Shown: positions 9,900 to 19,817, numbered from the stretch's first letter. The stretch: 64,000 nt of DNA from an uncultured Hyphomicrobiales bacterium (GCA_903930435.1 CAIYYN010000062.1:1-64000), one strand, 5' to 3'. Numbers and translations: made by a program. The notes: generated by a model not told the origin, from the sequence alone.

Positions 9900-9950
9900 G
9901 CTAAGGCGCGCGTTTCAACGGCGCTTGGCCTGTTGTCCCGGCTTTCCTCC

Positions 9951-10032
9951 GTCATTGCGAGGAGCGTAGCGACGCGGCAATCCAGCGACGACACGTGGCA
10001 GTCTGGATTGCTTCGCTCCCGCTCGCAATGAC
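9951..10032. repeat. REP-like inverted repeat (family A, diverged copy)
   Basis: The left arm starts GTCATTGCGAGGAGCG at 9951 and the right arm ends CGCTCGCAATGAC at 10032. The arms pair imperfectly around a central spacer. The outer sequence matches the 7271-7348 element, so family A has at least two copies in this window. Confidence 0.75.
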
Positions 10033-10141
10033 GATCAGGGCGGGTTGGTTTCAATCAAACGCGCTTTACTCTCCCTTTGCACTGATCGTGAATCCGGTTA
10101 CAGTGCCTCGCTTCCCATCGGTCAAAGAGGAAGCATCCCCC

Positions 10142-10720
10142 ATGCATTTATGTGTTTTTTGCGGGTCAAACCCCGGACGGCTCCCTGTTTACCGCGAGGC
10201 GGCGGTGGCGCTTGGGACGGCGCTGGCGGAGAGCGGTGTCGGGCTTGTCTATGGCGGCGCGTCGGTGGGGCTGATGGGCGCGGTGGCAGATGCGGCGCTG
10301 GCGGCGGGCGGCGAGGTGATCGGCGTGATCCCGCAATCGCTCGCCGACAAGGAACTGGCGCACAAGGGCCTGACAGAACAGCACGTCACACAATCCATGC
10401 ATGAGCGCAAGGCGCTGATGGCCGAGCTGTCAGACGGATTTATCGCGCTCCCCGGCGGCGCAGGCACGCTGGAGGAAGTGTTCGAGGTCTGGACCTGGGC
10501 GCAACTGGGCTTCCACAAAAAGGGTTGCGGCCTCCTGAACATCGCGGGCTACTACGATCAGCTCGTCGGATTTCTGGATCACGTCGCGGGCGAACAGTTC
10601 ATGAAGACCGCCCATCGCGACATGCTGATCGTCGAGACCGACCCGAACCGCATGATCGAGCGGATGCAGACCTATGAGGCACCGGTCGTGACCAAATGGA
10701 TCGGGCGTGGTGAAAACTGA
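10142..10720 (+). CDS. LOG family protein (cytokinin riboside 5'-monophosphate phosphoribohydrolase type)
   Basis: The 192-residue protein has the two LOG motifs: SMHERKALM and PGGAGTLEEVFE. These bind the nucleoside monophosphate and carry the catalytic Arg and Glu. Family members cleave N6-modified AMP, or AMP and related nucleotides, to a free base and ribose 5-phosphate. The ATG at 10142 is the correct start because the protein then begins MHLCVFCGSNPG as in homologues; upstream in-frame codons run into the REP repeat. An SDR gene follows after 92 bases. Confidence 0.9.
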   Translation: MHLCVFCGSNPGRLPVYREAAVALGTALAESGVGLVYGGASVGLMGAVADAALAAGGEVIGVIPQSLADKELAHKGLTEQHVTQSMHERKALMAELSDGFIALPGGAGTLEEVFEVWTWAQLGFHKKGCGLLNIAGYYDQLVGFLDHVAGEQFMKTAHRDMLIVETDPNRMIERMQTYEAPVVTKWIGRGEN

Positions 10721-10812
10721 TGGGATAAATGCGCATTTCCTGATGCGGATCGCGGGCGCTTGACGCGCGGGGCAGTCACCGGCAAGGAGAAGCAACGCGG
10801 AGACAAGATCCC

Positions 10813-11631
10813 ATGCTCAAGCCGATTCCCCCGAAGGCCCCTGCCCTCATCACTGGCGGCTCATCGGGTATCGGGCTTGCCATGGCCCAGCAACTGGTGA
10901 CCGAAGGTCGGCCCGTGACCATCACCGGGCGGGATCGAAACAAGCTTGTCGAGGCCGAAGCCTTGCTGCGATCCATCCGGCCAAAGGCCAGCGTTCTCGC
11001 CATCCGCGGCGATGTGATTGAACCCGTCGATATTCAACGGGCTGTCTCCACCACCGTTGACGAATTCGGACCGCTTGGCCTCGCGATTGCCAATGCGGGC
11101 GTCGCGCGACCCGGCCATTTCATTGATCAGCCGATCGAAGACCATCTGACACAGATGTGGACCAATTACTTCGGCAGCCTGCATCTGGCACGCAGCGCGA
11201 CACCGGCGTTTGGTCCAGGTGGGCGGCTGGTGTTCATCTCGTCGGGTGCGGCGCTGATCGGCATTCACGGCTATTCCGCCTATGCGCCGTCCAAATTCGC
11301 CGTCAGGGGCCTCGCAGAGGTCTTGCGTGTCGAGTTGGCCGCTCGCGGGATTTCGGTGACGGTCGCCTTTCCACCCGACACCGATACGCCGCAACTGACG
11401 CAGGAAGCCGAGACAAAGCCCGCGTCAACCAAGCGGTTCACCGAGGGGTCCGGCGTCTTTTCAGCGGAAGTCGTTGCCCGCGATATTCTGGCGGCAGCCA
11501 TGAAGGGCCAGTTTCAGGTGACGACGGGCACGTCGGTCAAGATCCTGATGTGGGTGCAGGACCTGCTCGGCCCATACTTGCGCTGGGAACAGCGCCGCGC
11601 CATTGCGGCTGAGGCCAGGACCAAGCGCTAG
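10813..11631 (+). CDS. Short-chain dehydrogenase, 3-ketodihydrosphingosine-reductase-like
   Basis: This 272-residue SDR has the cofactor motif TGGSSGIG (residues 14-21), NAG (94-96) and the catalytic set Ser143/144, Tyr157 and Lys161. The stretch FPPDTDTPQL, followed by KPAST, resembles the signature of 3-ketosphinganine reductases (KDSR/FVT1 type) rather than FabG. The C-terminal third has hydrophobic segments (VKILMWVQDLLGPYL) as in membrane-associated KDSR proteins. The sphingolipid role is an inference from motif similarity. The start ATG has GGAG about ten bases upstream. Its stop overlaps the stop of the convergent kinase gene by four bases. Confidence 0.75.
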   Translation: MLKPIPPKAPALITGGSSGIGLAMAQQLVTEGRPVTITGRDRNKLVEAEALLRSIRPKASVLAIRGDVIEPVDIQRAVSTTVDEFGPLGLAIANAGVARPGHFIDQPIEDHLTQMWTNYFGSLHLARSATPAFGPGGRLVFISSGAALIGIHGYSAYAPSKFAVRGLAEVLRVELAARGISVTVAFPPDTDTPQLTQEAETKPASTKRFTEGSGVFSAEVVARDILAAAMKGQFQVTTGTSVKILMWVQDLLGPYLRWEQRRAIAAEARTKR

Positions 11632-14030
11632 GCGACCTGGCTGTTTGCGACTGACGTCGTCAGCCGGCGCGGCAGTTCAAAACTCACCGTCGTGCCGTGG
11701 CCTTGCGTTGAGGCAATCGACATGCGGCCGCCGTGAAGCTCGATCAGCGAGCGCGCAATCGCCAGTCCCAGCCCCGAGCCGCGATGCGTCTTGGTGAACT
11801 GGTTGGCGACCTGCACGAACGGGCGACCCAGTTGACTGATCTGATCACGCGGAATGCCAATCCCTGTATCGGAGATGGCTACCCGGATCTTGTCTCCGGC
11901 CACCGACGCCGATAGCCTGACCGAACCTCGTTCCGGCGTGAATTTGACAGCGTTTGACAGGAGATTGAGGACAATCTGCTTGAGCGCCCGCCGGTCAGCC
12001 CGCAGCCGGATGTCACCATCGCAGTCAACGACGACATCAAGATGCTTTTCATCGGCCTGGAAGCTCAGGACACGCCGGGATTCCGTGAGAATCTCGCCCA
12101 GATCCATCTCGGCGATCGTCAGCTCAAGTCGCCCTGCCTCGATCTTTGACATGTCGAGAATATCATTGATGACGTTCAGCAGGAAATTGCCGCTGTCGAG
12201 GATATCCTGGCCATATTCGCGATATTTCTCAGGGCCAAAATAACCGGAACACATGATTTCGGAAAAGCCGATGATGGCGTTCAGCGGCGTGCGCAACTCG
12301 TGTGAAATATTGGCGAGGAAATCGGACTTGATCTTGTTGGCTTCTTCGGCCCGGATTTTCTCTTCGTTGTATTTCTCGGCCATGTCGACGAATTTTTGCG
12401 TCTGGGTCAGTGCCTCATGTCGGGACTGGCGCAGGTCGGCGATGGTCCCGATCAGGCGCTTTTCGCTGTCGAGCAACCGCTCCTCGTGCAGCTTCAGTTC
12501 GGTGATATCTGTGCCAACCGAGACATAGCCACCGTCCTTGGTGCGCCGTTCATTGATCTGCAGCCAGCGGCCATCATCGATCTGTGCCTCATAGGTCCGC
12601 GCGCCGGTTTCATGCGCATCCGATCCGTCGACGGGCAACGGCGTCCGGATCGTCGGCTGACGCGCTGCCCGCATGACATCGACATAGGCGGTGGATGGAC
12701 GAATATCCTGATCCGACAGATTGTGCAGCTGCTGGTATTTGGAGTTGCACATTACAAGCCGATTGTCGGCATCCCAGAGCACAAAGGCTTCCGATATTGT
12801 CTCGATCGCATCGCGAAGGCGCAGGTCCGCCGTCGCGCTCATGTCGGCAAGCGCCTTGTGCTCGGTGATGTCTGCCGCTGTGCCGATCAGGTGCCGGGAG
12901 CCCGTATCTGCGCGCTCGACGACCTCTGCGCGGACACGAAACCACAGCCAGAGACCATCAGAGCGGCGCATCCGAAAGACCTGGTCGAGGGTGCCGATCT
13001 CGCCGGTCACCATCTTGTTGGCCAGAGCCGCAAAATCAATATCATCGGGATGCACGAGATCCGCCAATTGACCGAAGCCGAGGATCCCATCCTCTGGCGG
13101 CAAGCCCAGCATTTCGAAAATGGCCGAGGCCCAGAAAATCCGCCCGCGCGCCAGATCCCAGTCCCACAATCCGCAGCGACCGCGCTTGAACGCGGTTTCC
13201 GACCGGGCGACCGTATCCGCGTGCAGTTCATCTGCCTCGGCCGCCCGCGCGACCTGTGCGAAATAGGCGTACGTCATGACGAGCAGAACCGCTGCGGTCG
13301 CCACAAACAAGCTGACGGAGCTGCGCACGGCAGAACGCCATTGCGCAAGCGTTGCGTCTTTTGTCTGGAGGACGGCAACCGAATTCAACAGGTGCGGGCT
13401 GCCGCTGCGATGCTGAAGACTGGCAACGGCGACCAAAGCATCAGCGCCGGTTGAGAGCGTCACACTGGTCGCCTTGTGGCGTTGCCCCAGTCTGGCAATG
13501 TAGTCCGCCCCCAGAAACGAAGCCAGCGGGCGCGTCTCGATCGTTGGCGTCATGGGTGCCGACGCCAGCACAACACCGTCGGTGCCCGCGACAAGGACCG
13601 TGCGCCCGGGAACCGACGCCTGATCCGGCAAGAGGTCGTTGAGCACCATCCGCAGAATTTCGGTCGGATTATCCGAGGGATAGCGTGTCTCGGCGTCAGC
13701 CAGGCCCGAGGAGAGTGCCGTCGCGACAAGCGCGATCTCAGCCCCTGCCGCTTCCTCAACGCTCTGGCGTTGTTCCAGCAAGCTGGCCGCCCGCGTGATC
13801 GCCAGCATCGTGATGAAGCCAACGATGAGAACGGGGATGGATCGCCGGATATAGGGCTCAAGCCGCAGAAAGCGGCGATAGGCCGGAGCAGCCAGAAACC
13901 GGACATGCCCGCTCAGCTTCGGGTCATCTGCCGACTGGGCGATGTGGGCAAGCCGTGCCAGGCGTGACCATATCGACGTCGTGACGGGTGCAGCCGTTGG
14001 CCGCGCCATGCGCTTCCTTGCTCCGGACAT
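11628..14030 (-). CDS. Membrane PAS-sensor histidine kinase, PleC/PdhS-like
   Basis: This is an 800-residue hybrid-type sensor without a receiver. A first membrane segment (VLIVGFITMLAITRA, around residues 66-82) and a second (SLFVATAAVLLVMTYAYFA, around 240-260) bracket a periplasmic sensor region. Two PAS domains follow (GLWDWDLARGRIFW and AFVLWDADNRLVMCN). Next come a HisKA domain with phosphoacceptor His577 in HELRTPLNAIIGFSEIM and a HATPase domain with N- and G-boxes (SDTGIGIP, GSGLGLAI). The HELRTPLNAIIGFSEIM-SGYFGPEKY-YGQDI pattern is that of the PleC/DivJ/PdhS cell-cycle kinases that act on DivK and PleD. Exact orthology is uncertain. It lies downstream of pepN on the same strand. Confidence 0.8.
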   Translation of the reverse strand: MSGARKRMARPTAAPVTTSIWSRLARLAHIAQSADDPKLSGHVRFLAAPAYRRFLRLEPYIRRSIPVLIVGFITMLAITRAASLLEQRQSVEEAAGAEIALVATALSSGLADAETRYPSDNPTEILRMVLNDLLPDQASVPGRTVLVAGTDGVVLASAPMTPTIETRPLASFLGADYIARLGQRHKATSVTLSTGADALVAVASLQHRSGSPHLLNSVAVLQTKDATLAQWRSAVRSSVSLFVATAAVLLVMTYAYFAQVARAAEADELHADTVARSETAFKRGRCGLWDWDLARGRIFWASAIFEMLGLPPEDGILGFGQLADLVHPDDIDFAALANKMVTGEIGTLDQVFRMRRSDGLWLWFRVRAEVVERADTGSRHLIGTAADITEHKALADMSATADLRLRDAIETISEAFVLWDADNRLVMCNSKYQQLHNLSDQDIRPSTAYVDVMRAARQPTIRTPLPVDGSDAHETGARTYEAQIDDGRWLQINERRTKDGGYVSVGTDITELKLHEERLLDSEKRLIGTIADLRQSRHEALTQTQKFVDMAEKYNEEKIRAEEANKIKSDFLANISHELRTPLNAIIGFSEIMCSGYFGPEKYREYGQDILDSGNFLLNVINDILDMSKIEAGRLELTIAEMDLGEILTESRRVLSFQADEKHLDVVVDCDGDIRLRADRRALKQIVLNLLSNAVKFTPERGSVRLSASVAGDKIRVAISDTGIGIPRDQISQLGRPFVQVANQFTKTHRGSGLGLAIARSLIELHGGRMSIASTQGHGTTVSFELPRRLTTSVANSQVA

Positions 14031-14178
14031 GTTGGGTTACGTCGTCCAAGCAACTGACTCACAATGCCGAATCGACAAAGGGAGTTTGATGCGAGATGGG
14101 CACGCTTGTCCAGACTTGAGCGCGGAAATTGCAGAATTCCCGATTTTGGCCCACTGCCAACGGACCCGGTGTGGATAA

Positions 14179-14204
14179 GCCGGGGGCGGACCAGTGCGCC
14201 CGGC
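14179..14204 (-). terminator. GC-rich hairpin downstream of pepN
   Basis: On the minus strand GCCGGGCG pairs with CGCCCCCGGC just after the pepN stop, with two unpaired cytosines. No T-run follows, so it may be only a weak or Rho-assisted terminator. The 180-base spacer 14031-14210 shows nothing else. Confidence 0.4.
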
Positions 14205-14210
14205 CCGAGC

Positions 14211-16922
14211 TTAACTCAGGCAACGCGTCACGATATCCGCGACATCGGTAGACAGGTTTTTGTGCGCGGCAACCGACCGCAGCGCCATCTCGGCGTGGCC
14301 GCGTCGACCCGGCTCCAGCGCCCGCCAGGACCGGAATGCTGACAAGAGCCGCGAGGCGACTTGCGGGTTACGCGCATCCATCTGCAGGCCCCAATCGGCG
14401 ACGAACCGATAGCCTTCGCCATCGGCGCGGTTGAATTGCGACTGGTTGCCCACCGCGAAAGAGGCGAGCAGCGCCCGAAACCGGTTGGGATTGGCGAGCG
14501 TGAAGGCCGGGTGGCGCGTCAACGTCCTGATCCGGTCGAGCGCATCGGGGACGGGGGCCAGTGCCTGCACCATGAACCATTTGTCGATGACCAGTGAATC
14601 CCCTTCAAAGCGCTGGTAGAAGTCGGCCAGCGCAGCCTCCGCACCCGGCGCATCATTGCTGACCAGGATCGACAGGGCGGCCATGCGGTCCGTCATGTTG
14701 TCGGCCTTGGCGTAATGCGCAACGACCCGATCCAGATCGCCGGCAAGGGCAACGTAATCGAGCGCAACATTGGCAAGCGCCCTGCGCCCGGCAGCAGCTG
14801 CATCCGGCGTGAAGGGACGATCATCCGTCAGCGCGTCCAGGAGATCGGCAAAAATCGTCCGGCATCCATCGGCAATAGCCTTGCGTATGTCGTCGCGGGC
14901 CCGATGAACCGCGTCAGGATCGACCTCCGACCCGATCTCGCGGGCGATATCGGTCTCGCCGGGCAAGGTGAGCACAAGTGCGCGAAAGGCATGATCGAGG
15001 CGTTCGTCCGACGCCGTAGTGCCAAGGGCCTTGATGAGGTGTGCGTCAGGCGTTGAGGTGCGACCCGCCCGAATGGCCTCGGTAGCCGCGACGAGACCCG
15101 ACGTTGCCACAGTCTGGGCGGATTGCCAGCGATTGAAGGGATCGCTGTCATGGCCAAGCAGAAAAAGATGATCTTCCCGCGTCAGATCGGTCTCAAGCCT
15201 GACGGGCGCCGAAAACCCCCGCAACACGGACAGGACAGGCTGACGGTCGATGCCTGTCAGCGTGATCTCGTGGATGGGTTTCGACAGCACGAGCATGAGC
15301 GTGCTCGTTCCCTTCGACGTCGGCGCAAGTTCGGCACCTGAAATGCTCGCAGGCGTGAGATCGCGGCCATCGGGACCAACCAGCCCGAGCGCGACCGGAA
15401 TGACAAACGGTTGCTTGGATGGCTGTCCGGGCGTTGGCGGACAGGATTGCTCGATGGTGATCGTGAGCGTCTTGTCCTCTTCGACGTAGCGATGCCGGAC
15501 GGTCAGCTGCGGGGTGCCGGATTGATGGTACCAGAGCATGAAATGCTGCAACGAGCGGCCAATCGTGTCCTCAAAGCAGCGCACGAAATCTTCCATCGTC
15601 GCGGCATGGCCATCGTGACGATCAAAATACAGCGTCAGGCCTTCGGCAAACGCCTCCGGGCCGATCAGGCACTTCAGCATCCGGATGATCTCAGCACCCT
15701 TCTCATAGACGGTGGCCGTATAAAAGTTATTGATTTCGCTGTATTTTGTCGGACGAACCGGATGAGCCAGCGGCCCGGCATCTTCGGGAAACTGATGGCT
15801 TTTGAGAAGCCGCACATCCGAGATTCGCTTGACGCTACGCGAGCGCTGGTCAGACGAGAACTCCTGATCCCGAAAGACCGTCAGACCTTCTTTCAGGCAC
15901 AGCTGAAACCAGTCGCGGCAGGTAATCCGATTGCCGGTCCAGTTATGGAAATATTCATGCGCGATGACTGCCTCGATTTGCGCGAAGTCCGTATCTGTTG
16001 CCGTTTCAGGTTCGGCCAGCACGTATTTGTCGTTGAAGATATTGAGGCCCTTGTTCTCCATGGCACCCATGTTGAAATCGGACACGGCCACAATCATGAA
16101 GATATCGAGATCATACTCGCGGCCAAAGGCAGTCTCGTCCCAGGCCATCGATCGCTTGAGGCAATCCATGGCATAATCAGCCCGGGTTTCCAGACCGCGC
16201 TCGACATAGATCTCCAAGGCGACCGTGCGTCCGCTCATCGTGACGAACTGGTCCGTGACCCGCGCCAGATCGCCTGCGACGAGAGCGAACAGATAGGAAG
16301 GTTTAGGGAAAGGATCGTGCCAGACGGCGTAATGCCGTGACGTGCCGTCCACATCGCCGGACCGGATCAGATTGCCATTGGCGAGCAGATAGGGCGCGGT
16401 CGTCTTTTCGGCCTCGATACGCGTTGTGTAGATCGCCAGAACGTCTGGCCGATCGAGGAAATAGGTAATCCGCCGGAACCCTTCGGCCTCGCATTGCGTG
16501 CAATAATTACCCGATGAGAGATAAAGCCCCATCAGCTTGGTATTCGCCTCGGGCGCGAGGCTGGTTGTGATCGTCAGTGTAAATGGCGTTGTCGGCGGAC
16601 TGAGAAGGGTCAGTTCATCGGGGCTGGCGCGGAAATCATCTGGCCGCACCACGACGCCGTCGATCTCGACTGAGATCAGGTCCAGTTCATCGCCCGCAAG
16701 CGTCAAGGCAGTGGACGGCGGCACATTGGCTCGACGCTCGATCGCCATATTGGCAATCACGCGCGTGTCACGCGGATCCAGCCGGATGTCGAGCGAAACC
16801 GTTGAGATGAGGTAATCAGTCGGGCGATAGTCTTCGAGACGGACTTCGGCAGTTCTCGGCACTGTCGGGTTTGCAGCAAGACTATCCAAGGCCCAGTGCC
16901 TCCGCTGTTGGGAACGCGTCAA
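14211..16922 (-). CDS. pepN: Aminopeptidase N (M1 family)
   Basis: This 903-residue zinc aminopeptidase removes N-terminal residues from peptides in the cytoplasm. It has the exopeptidase motif GAMENKG and the zinc site HEYFHNW starting at His322, with the third ligand in the following KEGLTVFRDQEFSSD stretch. These are characteristic of the E. coli-type PepN (about 870 residues), including the long C-terminal helical domain with DRM and LDRVVAHYAKADNMTDR sequences. No signal peptide is present. It is probably transcribed ahead of the PleC-like kinase gene. Confidence 0.95.
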   Translation of the reverse strand: MTRSQQRRHWALDSLAANPTVPRTAEVRLEDYRPTDYLISTVSLDIRLDPRDTRVIANMAIERRANVPPSTALTLAGDELDLISVEIDGVVVRPDDFRASPDELTLLSPPTTPFTLTITTSLAPEANTKLMGLYLSSGNYCTQCEAEGFRRITYFLDRPDVLAIYTTRIEAEKTTAPYLLANGNLIRSGDVDGTSRHYAVWHDPFPKPSYLFALVAGDLARVTDQFVTMSGRTVALEIYVERGLETRADYAMDCLKRSMAWDETAFGREYDLDIFMIVAVSDFNMGAMENKGLNIFNDKYVLAEPETATDTDFAQIEAVIAHEYFHNWTGNRITCRDWFQLCLKEGLTVFRDQEFSSDQRSRSVKRISDVRLLKSHQFPEDAGPLAHPVRPTKYSEINNFYTATVYEKGAEIIRMLKCLIGPEAFAEGLTLYFDRHDGHAATMEDFVRCFEDTIGRSLQHFMLWYHQSGTPQLTVRHRYVEEDKTLTITIEQSCPPTPGQPSKQPFVIPVALGLVGPDGRDLTPASISGAELAPTSKGTSTLMLVLSKPIHEITLTGIDRQPVLSVLRGFSAPVRLETDLTREDHLFLLGHDSDPFNRWQSAQTVATSGLVAATEAIRAGRTSTPDAHLIKALGTTASDERLDHAFRALVLTLPGETDIAREIGSEVDPDAVHRARDDIRKAIADGCRTIFADLLDALTDDRPFTPDAAAAGRRALANVALDYVALAGDLDRVVAHYAKADNMTDRMAALSILVSNDAPGAEAALADFYQRFEGDSLVIDKWFMVQALAPVPDALDRIRTLTRHPAFTLANPNRFRALLASFAVGNQSQFNRADGEGYRFVADWGLQMDARNPQVASRLLSAFRSWRALEPGRRGHAEMALRSVAAHKNLSTDVADIVTRCLS

Positions 16923-17013
16923 GCGGTGTCGCGTTCCTCTGATCTGATCTTTGCTGGTTCTAATCCGTTTTTTCCCGGAGCGAAATCAGGAATCAACGGC
17001 ATGTCAGCTCTGT

Positions 17014-17035
17014 CGCAGGCAAGACCTTGCCTGCG
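17014..17035 (-). terminator. Short hairpin downstream of the TPR gene
   Basis: CGCAGGCAA (17014-17022) pairs with TTGCCTGCG (17027-17035) across a four-base loop. It lies 26 bases beyond the stop of the minus-strand TPR gene. No T-run is present, so terminator function is uncertain. Confidence 0.4.
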
Positions 17036-17061
17036 GACGCTCGCCGGTTTCGTGAGATGGC

Positions 17062-18582
17062 TTAATTCGCGCTCTGTTGCAACTTCGTGCGCGCGAAATC
17101 CTGAGCCAGCTTGTCTGCGCTCGTGAGGGCCGGAGCATTGACCGCTGCAACATAATCCTTGTGGGCGAGCGCCAGATCCTTGCGCGCCTCGTAAACCAGA
17201 CCGCGCTTGGCATGCGCCACGACGTTGTCAGGTTCCAGCCGAATGGCATAGGAGAAGTCTTCCAGCGCGCGATCAAGATTGCCCGACTTCATGAGCGCAT
17301 CGGCGCGGTCAATCCGGGCATCGAGCCGGTTAGGATCAATTGCCAGTGACCGTCCGAAGTCTTCGATGGCCCGCGAGCGGTCTCCGACGGAAAGGTAGGC
17401 CAATCCGCGTGAATACCAGAGCTGCGCACTGCGGGGATTGATGTCACTGATCCGCGTCAGATCGTCAATCGCCAGCGCATGTTTGCCTTGCTTGATGTGG
17501 GCATCCGCACGCGCCTCCAGGGCGATCACGCTGTTGTGGTCGCGCTCGAGCGCCTCTTCGGCTTCCTTGAGCGCACCATCGAGATCACCCGACGTTGCCA
17601 GGACAATGGCCCGATTGGCGTGAACCCGTGCGGGCCTCGACGAAATCGCCAGCGCTGCATCACAGTCGGACAGGGCCTCGTCGAGGCGTCCGGTTTCCCA
17701 GTAGAAAAAACACCGGTTGTTGAGGGCATTGAAATTGGAAGGTGCAATCTTGATGGCCTTGTCGGTGTCGGCGAGGGCCTTGTCGCGGTCACCCTTTGCG
17801 CGCCACAGCAGGCTGCGGGACACATAGACATCGGCACGCATGGGATCGACAAGCAGCGCCGCATCAAAATCCTTCAGCGCCTTGTCCAGTTCGTCATCCA
17901 GCACGTAAAGATCACCCCGGGCACCCAAGCTGTAGGCATCGCGCGGGTCCAGCTTGATGGCTTCCGAATAGTCTGAAATCGCACCCGTCCGGTCATGGCT
18001 TGATCGCCTGACATCGGCGCGCGTGATGAAGGCTGGTGCATGGTTGGGTTCAAGGCGAACATCCCGGTCACAGTCTGCCAAGGCGCGCTTGAACTCGGAT
18101 TTGATGCCCAGCGCCCGACACCGGCCAATCAACGCCAATGTATTCTCCGTATTGAGTTCCAGGCTCCGGTTGAAGGCTTCGATCGCCTTATCGGTCTCGT
18201 TCTTCTGCAAGGCGATGGTGCCACGGATCGCGTAGGCCAGACCCACCGTGTGATCGAGGCGCAAAGCCTCTTCTGCGTCAAGGCTCGCCCGGGATGTATC
18301 CCCGCGCTCAAGGAAAGCAGCAGCGCGATGCGCTGTCATATGGGCCACGTCTCGTTCGCTTAATTGGCCCGAATTGATGGCCCGGGAACAGGCTGCGATC
18401 CTGTCATCGGGCGCATTCGTCGCTTTCCGGCAGTCAGACCGGATGTCCGCCGGACTGGGCTGACCCGTCATCGATGCATGGGACGGGCAGAGTGCCAAAA
18501 TACCGACAACGAGCCATGAAGCCAGCCCATAGCCAACGATCGCAATCGACCTATTGCATGTGATTGCCTTGACCATCTGCAT
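17062..18582 (-). CDS. Exported tetratricopeptide-repeat protein
   Basis: The 506-residue protein begins with a basic region and a hydrophobic segment (SIAIVGYGLASWLVVGILAL) ending at PSHASM, a likely Sec signal or anchor. The rest is about a dozen TPR units with the usual W/L/G/Y-A-F-A-P spacing, for example RAIEDFGRSLAIDPNRLDA. TPR arrays act as protein-binding scaffolds and no enzyme domain is visible. It probably works in the periplasm or at the inner membrane. The partner is unknown. It stands alone, with a 218-base spacer upstream (18583-18800) that should hold its promoter; no other feature is clear there. Confidence 0.8.
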   Translation of the reverse strand: MQMVKAITCNRSIAIVGYGLASWLVVGILALCPSHASMTGQPSPADIRSDCRKATNAPDDRIAACSRAINSGQLSERDVAHMTAHRAAAFLERGDTSRASLDAEEALRLDHTVGLAYAIRGTIALQKNETDKAIEAFNRSLELNTENTLALIGRCRALGIKSEFKRALADCDRDVRLEPNHAPAFITRADVRRSSHDRTGAISDYSEAIKLDPRDAYSLGARGDLYVLDDELDKALKDFDAALLVDPMRADVYVSRSLLWRAKGDRDKALADTDKAIKIAPSNFNALNNRCFFYWETGRLDEALSDCDAALAISSRPARVHANRAIVLATSGDLDGALKEAEEALERDHNSVIALEARADAHIKQGKHALAIDDLTRISDINPRSAQLWYSRGLAYLSVGDRSRAIEDFGRSLAIDPNRLDARIDRADALMKSGNLDRALEDFSYAIRLEPDNVVAHAKRGLVYEARKDLALAHKDYVAAVNAPALTSADKLAQDFARTKLQQSAN

Positions 18583-18800
18583 ATCAAAACTCTTGGCACC
18601 AAGGCGTCATCGCGTAAAAATCGAATTGGCTCGGAGCACCGAACCCAAAACCATCGCACTGAAGCTAACGCAACCCGATACGGGTCTCAACCGCCAAGCG
18701 GCAGCGCGCGCAAATGTGATAAGCGCATTTCCCGACTTAATCCAGAATTGTAGAAAATTGATTCACACATTTAATTGGCAATGCCGTCACAAAACGAGTT

Positions 18801-19817
18801 TCAAACTGGCCTTGAGGATATGCCCCCTGGCGGTCCGTCGGTATTGCCTGCTGTCAGTTCCGGCTGAACGAAGAGCCGCTTCGGTTCCAGACCACCCCTC
18901 ATTTGCAGCAAGGTGTCAGTCGCCTGATAGGCGAGTTTGTCGGCGCTCTGGCTGACAACAGTGATCCCAGGCTCGCAAGCACGCAACAACGGGCTGTCTT
19001 CAAGACAGATGATGGAGAGATCACGCCCTGCGGCAAGGCCTCGCGATTGCAACGACTGAAAGACGTCGAACGCCAGCTTGGCCGATTTGCAAACGAGTGC
19101 AGTTGGTGCAACAGGATGTTGCATCAGGTTTGCTGTCGTTGCCACACCAGCAGCGATTGTGTCGTCAACGGATAGTTCGACACCTTGGATACCGGATTCA
19201 AGGCAAGCTGCCCGGAAAGCCTCAAAACGATCGTCAGATGCGTCCGTTGCCTCGCTCTCGACGCAGGCAACAGCCCGGTGTCCAAAATCTCGAAGCCGCT
19301 GCACAGCCATCCGCATGGCTGCGCTGAAATCTGTCTCGACGGACATCACGGCGGTATCCCTGCTGCGGTCATGGCCGATCACAACGAACGGGAACCGGGT
19401 CTGGAGCAGATAGTCGATGCGTTCATCTGTCTGGCGCGGGCTTGAAACGATCATCCCGTCAACGCGCCGCCCCTCAACCAGTCGGCGATAATGCGACAAT
19501 TCGTCGCAACCCGACGAGGCAGCCATCACCAGCAGATCCAGCGTCTCCCGCTCCAATCGAGACCAGATACCCCTGATATGCTGCAGAAAAATGGAGCTTG
19601 CGTCCGCACCCGGATCAGCGGGCACGACAAAGCCGATCGCATTTGCGCGCCCATTCTGGAGCCTGCGCGCCATCTCGTTCGGCACATACCCGATCCGTTT
19701 GGCCTCATCGACGATCTTCTGCCTGGTCTCCTCCGAGACGTCACTGTGCCCGGCCAATGCGCGCGATATCGTCGTAATGCTCAGGTTCAGGGCGGAAGCT
19801 ATCCGTCGCAGTGACAT
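18801..19817 (-). CDS. LacI family transcriptional regulator
   Basis: This 338-residue regulator has an N-terminal LacI helix-turn-helix (MSLRRIASALNLSITTISRALAG) with the hinge ARRLQNGRANAIGFVVP, then a periplasmic-binding-protein-like effector domain. It is divergent from the fumarylacetoacetase-family gene at 20185, with a 367-base spacer between them. It most likely controls that gene in response to a sugar-acid intermediate. The effector is not known. Confidence 0.88.
   Translation of the reverse strand: MSLRRIASALNLSITTISRALAGHSDVSEETRQKIVDEAKRIGYVPNEMARRLQNGRANAIGFVVPADPGADASSIFLQHIRGIWSRLERETLDLLVMAASSGCDELSHYRRLVEGRRVDGMIVSSPRQTDERIDYLLQTRFPFVVIGHDRSRDTAVMSVETDFSAAMRMAVQRLRDFGHRAVACVESEATDASDDRFEAFRAACLESGIQGVELSVDDTIAAGVATTANLMQHPVAPTALVCKSAKLAFDVFQSLQSRGLAAGRDLSIICLEDSPLLRACEPGITVVSQSADKLAYQATDTLLQMRGGLEPKRLFVQPELTAGNTDGPPGGISSRPV

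Noticed and set aside
10045-10058. TTGGTTTCAATCAA, a near-FNR box before the LOG gene
   Set aside because: One consensus base is wrong; by arithmetic about two such 9-of-10 matches are expected in 64 kb by chance.
12396-13454. 352-codon plus-strand frame opposite the PleC-like kinase
   Set aside because: Antisense shadow of the PAS and HisKA coding sequence; no recognisable domain.
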